Positions 1 through 8,059 of a stretch of DNA of 46,124 nucleotides are shown here, piece by piece (the stretch's first letter is position 1; each line of letters opens with the position of its first letter). The stretch is from UBA3064 sp016868095 (GTDB taxonomy: Bacteria > Pseudomonadota > Gammaproteobacteria > Burkholderiales > Burkholderiaceae_E): contig JBEDEM010000004.1 in assembly GCA_041175665.1 (NCBI GenBank), forward strand, positions 1 through 46,124, written 5' to 3'. Both the position numbers and the translations under genes were made by a program. Under the pieces are notes generated by a model. The model did not search any database and was not told the DNA's origin. It saw nothing but the letters and a program-made list of their open reading frames with translations.

Positions 1-919
1 CATGTTGCTGACTGATCGTCACTTCGGCACATCGTTCTTTAATGCTGCCGGTGGCGGTGATCCGGTGATGTACCAGCATATCTTCTGGTTCTTCGGTCAT
101 CCAGAGGTTTACATCATGATCTTGCCGGCCTTCGGCATCGTTTCAGAAATTATCCCTGTCTTTTCGCGCAAGCGCCTGTTTGGCTACTCTTCGATGGTCT
201 ACGCCACCTCTTCGATTGCCATTCTGTCGTTTATCGTTTGGGCCCACCACATGTTTACAACAGGTATGCCTGTTACCGGGCAGTTGTTTTTCATGTATGC
301 CACCATGTTGATCGCTGTGCCCACGGGTGTGAAGATTTTTAACTGGGTCGCCACCATGTGGAAAGGGGCGATGACTTTTGAAACCCCCATGCTCTTTGCT
401 ATCGGCTTTATTTTCGTGTTCACCATGGGCGGCCTAACCGGCATCATCTTGTCGGTTGCTCCTCTTGATATCCAGTTGCACGATACCTATTACGTGGTTG
501 CCCATTTCCATTACGTGTTGGTTGCAGGCTCCTTGTTTGCCATCTTTGCGGGCACTTATTACTGGTTGCCCAAGTGGACCGGGCACTACTACGACGAGGG
601 TCTTGGCAAGTTCCACTTCTGGGCATCGTTGATTACCTTCAACGTGACCTTCTTTCCCATGCACTTCCTCGGTCTTGCGGGCATGCCACGTCGTTACATT
701 GACTACCCAACCCAATTTACCGACTTCAACGCGCTTGCAACGGTTGGTGCCTTCGGTTTTGGATTAAGCCAGTTGATCTTCCTATACGTGGTCCTTAAAT
801 GCATTCGCGGCGGCGAGAAAGCACCCGATAAAGTCTGGGAGGGTGCCGAGGGCTTGGAGTGGACGGTTCCTTCGCCTGCGCCCTTCCATACCTTCGAACA
901 ACCGCCAACCTTTAAGTAA
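1..919 (+). CDS. ctaD: Cytochrome c oxidase subunit I, C-terminal part (5' end outside window)
   Basis: Catalytic subunit of the aa3-type cytochrome c oxidase, an inner-membrane proton pump that reduces oxygen to water. About 305 residues are visible. They include the HPEVYIMILP motif (CuB-ligand histidine cross-linked to tyrosine), the HH pair in WAHHMFTTG (further CuB ligands) and HDTYYVVAHFHYVL, which carries the heme a3 and heme a ligands. Several membrane segments follow, then a soluble tail. The reading frame is open at base 2, so the true start lies upstream of the window. It is followed by oxidase assembly genes and subunit III, as usual in Burkholderiales. Identification is firm. Confidence 0.97.
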   Translation, partial: MLLTDRHFGTSFFNAAGGGDPVMYQHIFWFFGHPEVYIMILPAFGIVSEIIPVFSRKRLFGYSSMVYATSSIAILSFIVWAHHMFTTGMPVTGQLFFMYATMLIAVPTGVKIFNWVATMWKGAMTFETPMLFAIGFIFVFTMGGLTGIILSVAPLDIQLHDTYYVVAHFHYVLVAGSLFAIFAGTYYWLPKWTGHYYDEGLGKFHFWASLITFNVTFFPMHFLGLAGMPRRYIDYPTQFTDFNALATVGAFGFGLSQLIFLYVVLKCIRGGEKAPDKVWEGAEGLEWTVPSPAPFHTFEQPPTFK

Positions 920-927
920 GCTCTTCG

Positions 928-957
928 GCGAGGAGAGGCCTTCGGTCCCCTCCTCGC
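928..957 (+). other. Strong intercistronic hairpin with UUCG loop
   Basis: Positions 928-938 (GCGAGGAGAGG) pair with 947-957 (CCCCTCCTCGC) with one A-C mismatch, and the loop holds C(TTCG)G, a very stable tetraloop. There is no T-run after it, so it is not a standard intrinsic terminator. It sits directly after the subunit I stop codon and may protect the 3' end of that message or reduce read-through into the assembly genes. That role is inference. Confidence 0.6.
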
Positions 958-997
958 ACAGAGGACGCGAGGGCAAAAGGCATTCGATCTGCAAGCC

Positions 998-1093
998 ATG
1001 AGTAACAACCTAAAAACCGCGCTTATCCTTTTATCGATAGCTGCGGTGTTTTTTTTGGGCGTGATTGGCAAGCGGATTTTTCTTGGGCCTTAG
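998..1093 (+). CDS. Cytochrome oxidase small assembly protein (31 aa)
   Basis: A 31-residue ORF starting MSNNLKTALILLSIAA and ending KRIFLGP. It consists of a short polar start, one hydrophobic membrane segment (about residues 7-24) and a basic end. A tiny single-span protein at exactly this place, between subunit I and Cox11, is annotated in many Burkholderiales as the cytochrome oxidase small assembly protein. The call rests on position, size and topology rather than on a motif. The gene ends 43 bases before the Cox11 start. Confidence 0.75.
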   Translation: MSNNLKTALILLSIAAVFFLGVIGKRIFLGP

Positions 1094-1136
1094 TCCTCAC
1101 CTCGGCCCCCAAGTCTCACCATTCAACACGATATGT

Positions 1137-1778
1137 ATGCTGCCTAGCGATTTCAGACAACTCAACAAGACGATGCTCGCCAAGTTATTGGTGGCGTCGA
1201 CGTTGATGTTTGGCTTTGGCTTTGCGATGGTGCCGATCTATCAAAAAATTTGCGAAGTGACCGGGGTTAATGTGTTGACCCAACGCGATGAACGCGCTGA
1301 GGCTTTCGCCAAAAACACGCAGGTCGACAGTTCACGTAGCATTACGATCGAGTTCGATGCCAATGCGCATGGACCGTGGCAGTTCAAGCCAGAAGTTAAC
1401 GCCTTAACAGCACACCCTGGTGAACTGGTCACTGTTTACTATGAGCTCCGAAACCGCAGTGAAACAGCGGTAACAGGCCAAGCCATACCCAGTTATGCCC
1501 CTGGGCATGCCGCCAATTACTTTAAAAAGCTTGAATGCTTTTGTTTTAAGCAGCAGGCACTCGATGCAGGTGAGACCCGGAAATTCCCAGTGGTTTTTGT
1601 CGTAGACCCACAATTGCCCACTGATGTGAGCAACATCACGCTGTCTTACACTTTTTTTGATATTGCAGGTACTGCTAAAGCATCGGTCGATAGCCAGCCG
1701 TCGATGCCCGCGATTGGCCAAGTTGCTCCAAGTGATCAGGCAGGAAGAGCCACAAGTGCCCCAGAGCGGCGAAGCTGA
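1137..1778 (+). CDS. ctaG: Cytochrome c oxidase assembly protein Cox11/CtaG
   Basis: Copper chaperone that helps build the CuB site of oxidase subunit I. The protein of 213 residues has one N-terminal membrane anchor (about 18-35, ending MVPIYQKICEVTG) and a periplasmic immunoglobulin-like domain with the copper-binding CxC in LECFCFKQQ. I chose ATG 1137 (MLPSDFRQLNK), because the upstream extension of the frame runs through the small assembly ORF and has no family likeness. Its 3' end overlaps the likely start of the DUF2970 gene. Size and motifs are typical of the family. Confidence 0.95.
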   Translation: MLPSDFRQLNKTMLAKLLVASTLMFGFGFAMVPIYQKICEVTGVNVLTQRDERAEAFAKNTQVDSSRSITIEFDANAHGPWQFKPEVNALTAHPGELVTVYYELRNRSETAVTGQAIPSYAPGHAANYFKKLECFCFKQQALDAGETRKFPVVFVVDPQLPTDVSNITLSYTFFDIAGTAKASVDSQPSMPAIGQVAPSDQAGRATSAPERRS

Positions 1779-2016
1779 TGCGATTGATATGGCAAAGGCC
1801 GCGATAGACATGGAAGAACCGAGTGCTCAAGCCAAGCACGGTTTGCTCAAAACCGTGTCTGCTGTTGCTGCTTCATTTTTTGGTGTCCGTGGCAGTAAAG
1901 AGCACGAAGCAGATATGGCACAACTCAAGCCCTTGCATGTCATCGCAGTGGGTCTGGTCATGGCGGCGATCTTTGTTTTATCGCTGGTTTTGCTTGTGCG
2001 AATGGTTGTGGCTTAG
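1756..2016 (+). CDS. DUF2970 domain membrane protein
   Basis: A small protein of unknown function ending in one hydrophobic segment (AVGLVMAAIFVLSLVLLVRMVVA). The conserved core, LLKTVSAVAASFFGVRG, matches the DUF2970 family found between cox11 and coxC in betaproteobacteria. I prefer the GTG at 1756, because AGGAAG lies 8 bases upstream; it would overlap the Cox11 end by 23 bases and give 86 residues. ATG 1789 and ATG 1810 are alternatives with weaker ribosome binding sites. The genomic position suggests a link to oxidase biogenesis, but no activity is known. Confidence 0.8.
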   Translation: MPQSGEADAIDMAKAAIDMEEPSAQAKHGLLKTVSAVAASFFGVRGSKEHEADMAQLKPLHVIAVGLVMAAIFVLSLVLLVRMVVA

Positions 2017-2087
2017 GTGGTCCGGAGAGCTTTGATCTTGACTTGCTTTGAATACAATAGCAAAAGCGTTTACATAGGGAGAACCTG

Positions 2088-2948
2088 ATGAGTGCCAATC
2101 AGCACGCACCGTATTATTTTGTACCCGAGCCATCAAAGTGGCCGCTGTTTGGATCGATTGCAGCGGTTTTCCTCACCTTCGGCGCTTCGGGCACTGTGAA
2201 TCAGCAAGCGGCCGGCCCCTGGTTGCTGCTGGCTGGTTTTTTGATGTTGTTTTACACCTTGTACGGATGGTTCGCCAACGTAGCTGCTGAGTCGGAAGCG
2301 GGTACATACAATGAGCGAGTCGGCATTTCGTTTCGCTGGAGCATGAGTTGGTTCATCTTCTCCGAAGTGATGTTCTTTGCAGCCTTCTTTGGCGCTCTGT
2401 TCTATGCGCGTGCGATCACCATGCCCTGGCTCGGCGAACCCGATGCCAAAGCATTGCTTTGGCCCGAATTCTCGGCGGTTTGGCCCAACTTAGGGCCTGC
2501 GGGGACGATTGAGCAATTCCAGACGATTGGTCCATGGCCCATCCCCACGATCAACACCTTACTGCTGCTCACCTCGGGTGTGACCCTCACGATTTCGCAT
2601 CATGCACTGCGTGCTTCTGAGCGCGGGAAGGCGATCTTTTGGCTCTTCGCGACCGTGGTACTAGGGGTGGTATTCCTTGGATTTCAGGCTTTTGAGTACA
2701 TGCATGCCTACAAAGACCTGAACCTTAAGCTTACCTCGGGCATTTTCGGATCGACCTTCTTCATGCTCACCGGTTTCCATGGCTTCCATGTTTTTCTTGG
2801 CGGTTTGATGCTTACTGTTGTGTTGATTCGCATGATGCGGGGACACTTTACGGCGGAGAATCATTTTGCCTTTGAGGGCGCAGCGTGGTACTGGCACTTT
2901 GTCGATGTTGTTTGGCTGCTCCTATACATTATCGTTTACTGGCTGTAA
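2088..2948 (+). CDS. ctaE: Cytochrome c oxidase subunit III
   Basis: Non-catalytic membrane subunit of the aa3 oxidase, supporting stability and proton uptake of subunit I. The protein has 286 residues with seven predicted membrane segments and family signatures such as SWFIFSEVMFFAAFFGALFY, LTGFHGFHVFLGG and WHFVDVVWLLLYII at the C-terminus. The start ATG 2088 is preceded by AGGGAG at a good distance. The gene closes the plus-strand structural part of the cluster and is followed by an intrinsic terminator. Confidence 0.97.
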   Translation: MSANQHAPYYFVPEPSKWPLFGSIAAVFLTFGASGTVNQQAAGPWLLLAGFLMLFYTLYGWFANVAAESEAGTYNERVGISFRWSMSWFIFSEVMFFAAFFGALFYARAITMPWLGEPDAKALLWPEFSAVWPNLGPAGTIEQFQTIGPWPIPTINTLLLLTSGVTLTISHHALRASERGKAIFWLFATVVLGVVFLGFQAFEYMHAYKDLNLKLTSGIFGSTFFMLTGFHGFHVFLGGLMLTVVLIRMMRGHFTAENHFAFEGAAWYWHFVDVVWLLLYIIVYWL

Positions 2949-3019
2949 GTCTCATGTCTAGTTCAAAGGGGAGTTGAATTCAGAAAACAGCGCTGCCTAG
3001 CTAGTTTCTGAGTTGGAGA

Positions 3020-3049
3020 GGGTCTTAAGATTACTTAAGGCCCTTTTTT
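3020..3049 (+). terminator. Intrinsic terminator after subunit III
   Basis: GGGTCTTAAG (3020-3029) pairs over ten base pairs with CTTAAGGCCC (3034-3043), with one G-T wobble and an ATTA loop, followed by six Ts. This is a textbook Rho-independent terminator on the plus strand. It ends the ctaD-ctaE transcript just before the convergent DUF2909 gene. Confidence 0.92.
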
Positions 3050-3066
3050 ACAGCGCCTGGCTCGAC

Positions 3067-3279
3067 CTAACCAGCTGGCACCTGGTAGCCGGTTGGCGTA
3101 ATCCACCCCATGTAATAGCAAAACCATAGGAATCCGAATAGAACCACTGACAGGGAAATACGCAGGGTGAGCATTTGGACCACTTTGCCGGTTTTGCCCT
3201 GGTCCTTAACCAAGTAGTAGAGTGCCGATCCCAAACTGGCAAGGATTAAGAGCAAAACGGCAATGACGATAAAACGCAT
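3067..3279 (-). CDS. DUF2909 family twin transmembrane protein
   Basis: A 70-residue protein with two membrane helices (about residues 3-22 and 38-58) joined by a short basic loop (VKDQGKTGKVVQML). It matches the small DUF2909 'twin transmembrane' family that sits beside SURF1 in betaproteobacterial oxidase clusters. It is transcribed away from SURF1, with 54 bases between the starts that must hold both promoters. Function is unknown; a role in oxidase assembly is inferred only from context. Confidence 0.85.
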   Translation of the reverse strand: MRFIVIAVLLLILASLGSALYYLVKDQGKTGKVVQMLTLRISLSVVLFGFLWFCYYMGWITPTGYQVPAG

Positions 3280-3333
3280 GGGAGCTCTCGGGTTGATTAG
3301 GCACTACTTGCTTTACGCTCAAATGATTGTCGC

Positions 3334-4191
3334 ATGCCGATAAGTTTCGCCGAGCAAAAGGCCCGTTCTGGTGCACCTTGGAAATGGCTGGCTTTGGCAC
3401 TCCTAGTTGCGCTTAGCCTCTTAACGGGCCGACTTGGGCTTTGGCAACTCGACCGGGCAGATGAAAAGCGCGATATGGCGCAAAAGCGCCACATGGCCTC
3501 TAGCAAGCCGCCAGTCGAACTTGAGCGCTTACATGCCCATGCCTTAACGAATCTTGAAGGACAGCGTGTGCGGCTGAGGATCGATGCGCCTTTAAGCAAT
3601 TGGTACCTTGATTCGAGAACGTATAAAGGGCAGGCCGGGCTTTATGTGCTCGCTGTGCTACCCCTTGACGGTCCAGAGGATGGCTTGCCTGCCCCCAAGC
3701 AAGAGCGTACCGAATCATTCAAGCCATCACCGAGTAACAGTTTTGGTGAACAAAAGCGGCCAAATCACGTCTTAGTGTTGCGTGGATGGCAAGCAAAAGA
3801 TCCACGTCAACCTCAGGGGATTCAGGACAGGGGCAAAATCCAGGCTGGAGAACATTTGCTACTTCGTGTGGAGCCCGAGCGTGACCACATGGCATCCCGA
3901 TTGGGCTTGGGTGATCGCATCGCGGGGGATAACTTGCAACATTGGTTGGCTGTGGATAGCCGGGTGATGAGCGAGCAAAGTGGTTTGCAGCTTGCGCCCT
4001 ACGTCTTGCGGCAACTCGAAGCCGCGCAAGACGAAAAGGGGCAGCTGATCGACGATGGCTTGGTCCGTGATTGGCCCGAGCCGTCGGATGGTATTGATAA
4101 GCATCGGGCCTACGCCTTGCAATGGTTCTTATTTTCTGGTCTCAGCTTGGCTTTGGCTGTCGTAATCGCCTTTCGTTGGCGTATTGAGTAA
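3334..4191 (+). CDS. SURF1 family oxidase assembly protein
   Basis: SURF1 proteins help insert heme a into oxidase subunit I. The 285-residue protein shows the standard plan: an N-terminal membrane helix followed by the family motif LGLWQLDRADEKR (about 33-45), a large periplasmic domain with NWYLDSRTYKGQAGLYVLAVL and VLVLRGW, and a C-terminal helix (ALQWFLFSGLSLALAVVIAFR). Between the first strands and the VLVLRGW strand there is a polar stretch (about 117-140) that looks like an insertion. No strong ribosome binding site precedes ATG 3334. The next gene begins within 8-26 bases of its stop. Confidence 0.93.
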   Translation: MPISFAEQKARSGAPWKWLALALLVALSLLTGRLGLWQLDRADEKRDMAQKRHMASSKPPVELERLHAHALTNLEGQRVRLRIDAPLSNWYLDSRTYKGQAGLYVLAVLPLDGPEDGLPAPKQERTESFKPSPSNSFGEQKRPNHVLVLRGWQAKDPRQPQGIQDRGKIQAGEHLLLRVEPERDHMASRLGLGDRIAGDNLQHWLAVDSRVMSEQSGLQLAPYVLRQLEAAQDEKGQLIDDGLVRDWPEPSDGIDKHRAYALQWFLFSGLSLALAVVIAFRWRIE

Positions 4192-4198
4192 CAAATGA

Positions 4199-4876
4199 AT
4201 GGGTGTTCTTGCAAACATGTCTGACCTGACTTACTCAAAACCGGCCGCAGTGGTTCGCTACGGTCGTTTGAAAATGCTGCTGATTCTTGCCGTATGTGCC
4301 TCGCCGGTTGTGTTGGGAACATTAGCCTATTGGTTTTATCGATCGGACACCACGACTAATTACGGGACCTTCATAGAGCCTCAGCGACAGGCGGAAGGTT
4401 TGGAGGCTTTCCGTGGCAAATGGGTCATGTTCACCGTTGATTCCCCGCAGTGTGATGAGTTTTGCGCAAAGCGGCTTTATCTGATGCGTCAGGTGCGCCT
4501 CACCCAAGGCAAAGATAAAGAGCGTATCGAGCGTGTGCTGCTCTTGAGTGAACCAGGCAAGGCAGTGTTCATAACAGCAGGCGTTGACAGTCTTGAGAAA
4601 GTCCACGAGGGCATGCATTTGCTTTATTTGGAGCGCGATAAGCGCGAGCGCCTACTCGGCCTTAGCAGCAAAATGGCCATCGACAAAGCGCCCGGGGATG
4701 CAGCCGACAAGGGCTCGAACAATGGCGCTGACCGAGGGCTTGATAAAGGGCTTGATAAAGGGATTTATCTGGTCGATCCATTAGGCCATGTGATGATGCG
4801 GTTTCCAGACGACCCAGATCCAAGTCGGATGAAGAAGGATCTTGGCAAACTGCTGAAATGGTCGCGCGTGGGATGA
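4199..4876 (+). CDS. Membrane-anchored SCO-like thioredoxin-fold protein
   Basis: A 225-residue protein with one N-terminal membrane helix (about 27-47) and a periplasmic domain carrying a CxxxC pair in SPQCDEFCAKRL, the spacing used by Sco copper chaperones. This gene is a regular member of the Burkholderiales oxidase cluster between SURF1 and heme A synthase and is usually annotated as a hypothetical or cytochrome oxidase-associated membrane protein. The histidine that completes the copper site in true Sco proteins is not obvious. The start may be ATG 4199 or ATG 4217. Near the C-terminus a glycine/lysine/aspartate-rich run (ADRGLDKGLDKG) comes from a 12-base tandem repeat. Confidence 0.7.
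   Translation: MGVLANMSDLTYSKPAAVVRYGRLKMLLILAVCASPVVLGTLAYWFYRSDTTTNYGTFIEPQRQAEGLEAFRGKWVMFTVDSPQCDEFCAKRLYLMRQVRLTQGKDKERIERVLLLSEPGKAVFITAGVDSLEKVHEGMHLLYLERDKRERLLGLSSKMAIDKAPGDAADKGSNNGADRGLDKGLDKGIYLVDPLGHVMMRFPDDPDPSRMKKDLGKLLKWSRVG
4736..4759 (+). repeat. 12-base perfect tandem duplication in the SCO-like gene
   Basis: GGGCTTGATAAA occurs twice in a row (4736-4747 and 4748-4759) and a third copy begins (GGGATT). It encodes GLDK GLDK in a low-complexity loop just before the last beta strand. The repeat keeps the frame. Confidence 0.9.
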
Positions 4877-4883
4877 TGGGCCG

Positions 4884-5969
4884 ATGAGTACTTCGATTTC
4901 AAGTTTTCCCCCACCGGCGCTTGGCCAGCCTTCCACGCTTATCGCCTACCGACGTTTGATCGGATGGAGTGCATTGCTCTGTTTTGCCCTAATCATGATT
5001 GGTGCCTGGGTGAGGCTTACCGATGCTGGTCTTGGCTGCCCTGATTGGCCGGGCTGTTATGGCAAGCTCAGCCCGGTTCAGGCTAAGGCGCAAATCGCTC
5101 AGGCTGTGGCCGAGCAAGGCGGCGATCACGGGCCAGTTTCCTTAGGCAAGGCCTGGCGCGAAATGATCCATCGCTACATCGCAACCGGTTTAGGCATACT
5201 GATTATTGGCATTGTGTTGATGGCCTGGCGGCTACGCCATCGGCTTGAGCAATCGCCATGGTTGGCCACGTTCACCCTCGGCGTGGTTATCCTGCAAGGT
5301 TTGTTTGGCAAGTGGACCGTCACCTTGTTGCTCAAGCCAGCGATTGTGACCGGCCATTTGATCGGTGGCCTGTTGACCTTCTCGCTTTTGTTTTGGTTGT
5401 GGCTGCGGACCAGGCAGGCCATCGAGTCTGCCGGTTCGAGCCTGAAAGTGCCAGTCAAACGACCGACTTATGGGCTGCAATGGTTTGCAAGGCTTGCTTT
5501 GCTCGTGGTCGGTTTTCAAATTGCACTTGGCGGTTGGACGAGTACCAATTATGCAGCGCTCGCATGTCCTGATTTTCCGACTTGCCAAGAGCAGTGGGTC
5601 CCTCGGGTGAATTTTGCGGACGCTTTTCATGTGGTTCGTGAGCTCGGCAAAACGGCTCAAGGCGATATGATCGACCTCCCCGCGCTGACAGCCATTCATC
5701 TCAGCCACAGGCTCGGTGCAGTACTTGTGCTTATGATTGTTGGCTTGGTGGCTTTTTTCTGTTTTCGGCAAGAGGTCGCAACCCGCGAGGCCAGGTGGCT
5801 GCTTCTTATGCTTGCCCTTCAGTGGGCCTTGGGCATCAGCAACGTGGTTTTCGATTTGCCTTTATGGGTAGCCGTTGGACACACTGGCGGGGCTGTTGTC
5901 TTGCTAGCCCTTACCCTGCTGCTAAACTTTCGACTTCAGGCGTTGAGCCAGGTACATCAAGGAGGCTAG
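4884..5969 (+). CDS. ctaA: Heme A synthase (Cox15/CtaA)
   Basis: Oxidises the C8 methyl of heme O to give heme A for the aa3 oxidase. The 361-residue protein has eight predicted membrane helices in two similar halves. The conserved heme-ligand histidines appear in REMIHRYIATGLG, IVTGHLIGG, IHLSHRLGAVL and VAVGHTGGAVVLL, and cysteine pairs occur in the outer loops (CPDWPGC and CPDFPTC). It begins 7 bases after the SCO-like gene and is followed immediately by heme O synthase, the enzyme that provides its substrate. Confidence 0.96.
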   Translation: MSTSISSFPPPALGQPSTLIAYRRLIGWSALLCFALIMIGAWVRLTDAGLGCPDWPGCYGKLSPVQAKAQIAQAVAEQGGDHGPVSLGKAWREMIHRYIATGLGILIIGIVLMAWRLRHRLEQSPWLATFTLGVVILQGLFGKWTVTLLLKPAIVTGHLIGGLLTFSLLFWLWLRTRQAIESAGSSLKVPVKRPTYGLQWFARLALLVVGFQIALGGWTSTNYAALACPDFPTCQEQWVPRVNFADAFHVVRELGKTAQGDMIDLPALTAIHLSHRLGAVLVLMIVGLVAFFCFRQEVATREARWLLLMLALQWALGISNVVFDLPLWVAVGHTGGAVVLLALTLLLNFRLQALSQVHQGG

Positions 5970-5974
5970 CTGCG

Positions 5975-6904
5975 GTGGCTTGGGGCGAAACCAGCGTATT
6001 GGAAAACAAAGCAGTGTTGCGCGAACGCGTGCAGGCTTATGTTGCGCTTACCAAACCAAGAGTGGTCATGCTGGCCGCCTTTTGTGCACTCATTGGCATG
6101 TTGTTAGCGAGCGACCGCTGGATTGGTTGGCCGCTTATCTTCGGGGCAATCAGCGGCATTTCCTTGCTTGCGGCGGCAGGCTTTGTACTGAACTGTCTCA
6201 TCGAGCGCGAGATCGATGCACGCATGGCGCGCACACGCTGGCGGCCGTCCGCACGCGGTGAAGTGGGTAATCAGCAAGCGGTTGGCTTTGCACTCGCGCT
6301 AGGACTTGCTGGTGCGCTATTGCTTTGGCAGTGGGTCAATGTCCTTACGATGTGGCTCACGATTGCAACCTTTGTCGGCTATGCGATCGTCTACACGATT
6401 TGGCTAAAGCCGGCCACGCCCCAAAATATTGTCATTGGTGGTGCCTCTGGTGCAATGCCGCCGGTGCTAGGCTGGGCTGCTGTAACGAATGAGTTGACAG
6501 CGCCCGCCTGGATTTTGTTTCTTATTATTTTCGTGTGGACCCCGCCGCATTTTTGGGCGCTCGCCCTTTATCGCCTGGAGGACTATCGCCGAAGCGGTCT
6601 GCCGATGCTGCCAGTCACCCATGGGCCGTTGTTTACGCGACTCAACATTCTTCTCTACAGCGTCTTGCTCGCTGCGGTAGCCCTCTTTCCCTACTTAATG
6701 GGTATGAGCGGCTGGGTCTATCTGATCGCTTCGCTTGTTCTTAATGCTTGGTTTGTTTTGCTGGCCTGGCGCCTTTATCGTGACTACAGCGACGCGCTGG
6801 CCAAACGGCTCTTTCGATACTCAATTTGGTATCTTGCTTATCTTTTTGCCGCTCTCCTGATCGATCACTATCTGAGATTGTTCTGGTTGCCTGGATCAGC
6901 ATAA
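5975..6904 (+). CDS. ctaB: Protoheme IX farnesyltransferase (heme O synthase, Cox10/CtaB)
   Basis: UbiA-family membrane prenyltransferase that attaches a farnesyl group to heme B to form heme O. The first allylic-diphosphate motif is NCLIEREIDARMARTRWRP and the second is DYRRSGLPMLPV; about nine membrane helices are visible. I place the start at GTG 5975, because AAGGAGG (5959-5965) lies 9 bases upstream and the resulting 309 residues begin just before the conserved YVALTKPRVV. The frame is open further upstream only inside ctaA. The ribosome binding site lies within the last codons of ctaA, so the two are probably translationally coupled. Confidence 0.94.
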   Translation: MAWGETSVLENKAVLRERVQAYVALTKPRVVMLAAFCALIGMLLASDRWIGWPLIFGAISGISLLAAAGFVLNCLIEREIDARMARTRWRPSARGEVGNQQAVGFALALGLAGALLLWQWVNVLTMWLTIATFVGYAIVYTIWLKPATPQNIVIGGASGAMPPVLGWAAVTNELTAPAWILFLIIFVWTPPHFWALALYRLEDYRRSGLPMLPVTHGPLFTRLNILLYSVLLAAVALFPYLMGMSGWVYLIASLVLNAWFVLLAWRLYRDYSDALAKRLFRYSIWYLAYLFAALLIDHYLRLFWLPGSA

Positions 6905-6908
6905 CAAC

Positions 6909-7565
6909 ATGCTGCTGAGTGATTGGCCCAAGCGGAGGCCGTATTTGGGGCTGGTATTTTCTCTCATGCTCCTAGGCTTGGGCGGCTGTGAGCCAAATAC
7001 GCAAACGGCTGCAAATCAAAGCGATGCCAAGGCGTCTGCTGTTAAAGCATCAAAGGGTGGTTTTCACCACACCGATGTCACAGGCTCTTCCTTAAAGCCG
7101 GCCCTCAATCTGCCTGACCAATCGGGCGCTATTCGGCAAATAAGCGACTTCCGTGGCAAGCTATTGCTGGTTTTTTTTGGCTTCACCCACTGCCCAGATG
7201 TCTGCCCAAGTACCTTACAAGAAGCCGCCGAGGCACTCAGCTTGCTCAGCGCCGAGCAGGCGAAGCGAGTACAGGTGGTTTTCGTAACACTCGATCCTGA
7301 GCGCGACCAACCCGAGATGCTTGAGGCTTATGTGAAGGCATTTCACTCAAGTTTCGCGTGGCTCCGCGGTAACGAAGAGCAAACCAAAGCTGCTGCAAAG
7401 TCATTTCGTGTGTTTTACGAAAAAGTAACGCCCAAATCGGGTGGTCCCTACACGATCGATCATACGGCTGCGAGTTTTGTTTTCGACGGCGAGGGGCGGT
7501 TGCGTCTTTATGTGAAACACGCACAAGGCGCTAAAGCCCTCGCAGGGGATCTTGCCAGGCTTTAA
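6909..7565 (+). CDS. SCO1/SenC family copper chaperone lipoprotein
   Basis: Sco proteins deliver copper to the CuA site of oxidase subunit II. The 218-residue protein starts with a signal peptide ending in a lipobox (LGLGGC, Cys at about 27), so it should be a membrane-anchored lipoprotein. The thioredoxin fold carries the copper motif HCPDVCPST and the third ligand His in TIDHTAASFVF. It begins 4 bases after ctaB. Its TAA overlaps the stop codon of the convergent glutathione peroxidase gene, leaving no room for a terminator between them. Confidence 0.95.
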   Translation: MLLSDWPKRRPYLGLVFSLMLLGLGGCEPNTQTAANQSDAKASAVKASKGGFHHTDVTGSSLKPALNLPDQSGAIRQISDFRGKLLLVFFGFTHCPDVCPSTLQEAAEALSLLSAEQAKRVQVVFVTLDPERDQPEMLEAYVKAFHSSFAWLRGNEEQTKAAAKSFRVFYEKVTPKSGGPYTIDHTAASFVFDGEGRLRLYVKHAQGAKALAGDLARL

Positions 7566-8059
7566 GCTTTCTTATCGAGCATTGCTTCAATGGCCTCCAC
7601 CATCGATTCGGGTGAATCGGTGGGAGCAAATCGTTGGACCGTTTGGGCATCTCGGCTGACCAGAAATTTGGTGAAATTCCACTTGATTCCCTCGGTTCCA
7701 AGCACGCCTGGGGCGGCTTGCTTAAGCCAGCGAAACAAGGGGTGAGCCGATGCTCCATTGACCTCTGTTTTGGCAAACATGGCAAAGCGAACCGAAAAGC
7801 GGGTTTCACAAAACTGCATCACTGTGTTTTCGTCACCAGGTTCTTGCGCGCCAAACTGATTGCATGGGAACCCCAAGATAGCCAAACCGCGATCAGCAAA
7901 GCGCTGATGTAGTGTTTGCAAACCTGCATATTGCGGCGTAAAACCGCATTGACTAGCGACATTAACCACAAGGAGTACTTTGCCTTGATAGCTGGCAAGA
8001 CTTTCTTGCTGACCGTCGATACGTTTGAGGTCAATCGACCAAGGTGATGATTGGTTCAT
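7562..8059 (-). CDS. Glutathione peroxidase family thiol peroxidase
   Basis: A 165-residue cysteine-type member of the GPx family, which reduces peroxides using glutathione or, more often in bacteria, thioredoxin. The catalytic tetrad is visible: Cys in VNVASQCGFT, Gln in FPCNQFG, and Trp and Asn in KWNFTKFLV. A further Cys in FCETRF lies near where the resolving cysteine of thioredoxin-dependent members sits. Cytoplasmic, with no signal peptide. The start overlaps the stop of the upstream EamA transporter by 4 bases, so the two form an operon. Confidence 0.95.
   Translation of the reverse strand: MNQSSPWSIDLKRIDGQQESLASYQGKVLLVVNVASQCGFTPQYAGLQTLHQRFADRGLAILGFPCNQFGAQEPGDENTVMQFCETRFSVRFAMFAKTEVNGASAHPLFRWLKQAAPGVLGTEGIKWNFTKFLVSRDAQTVQRFAPTDSPESMVEAIEAMLDKKA

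Noticed and set aside
5795..5974. Upstream start for heme O synthase inside ctaA
   Set aside because: It would add 60 unrelated residues; GTG 5975 has a strong AAGGAGG site and fits family length.
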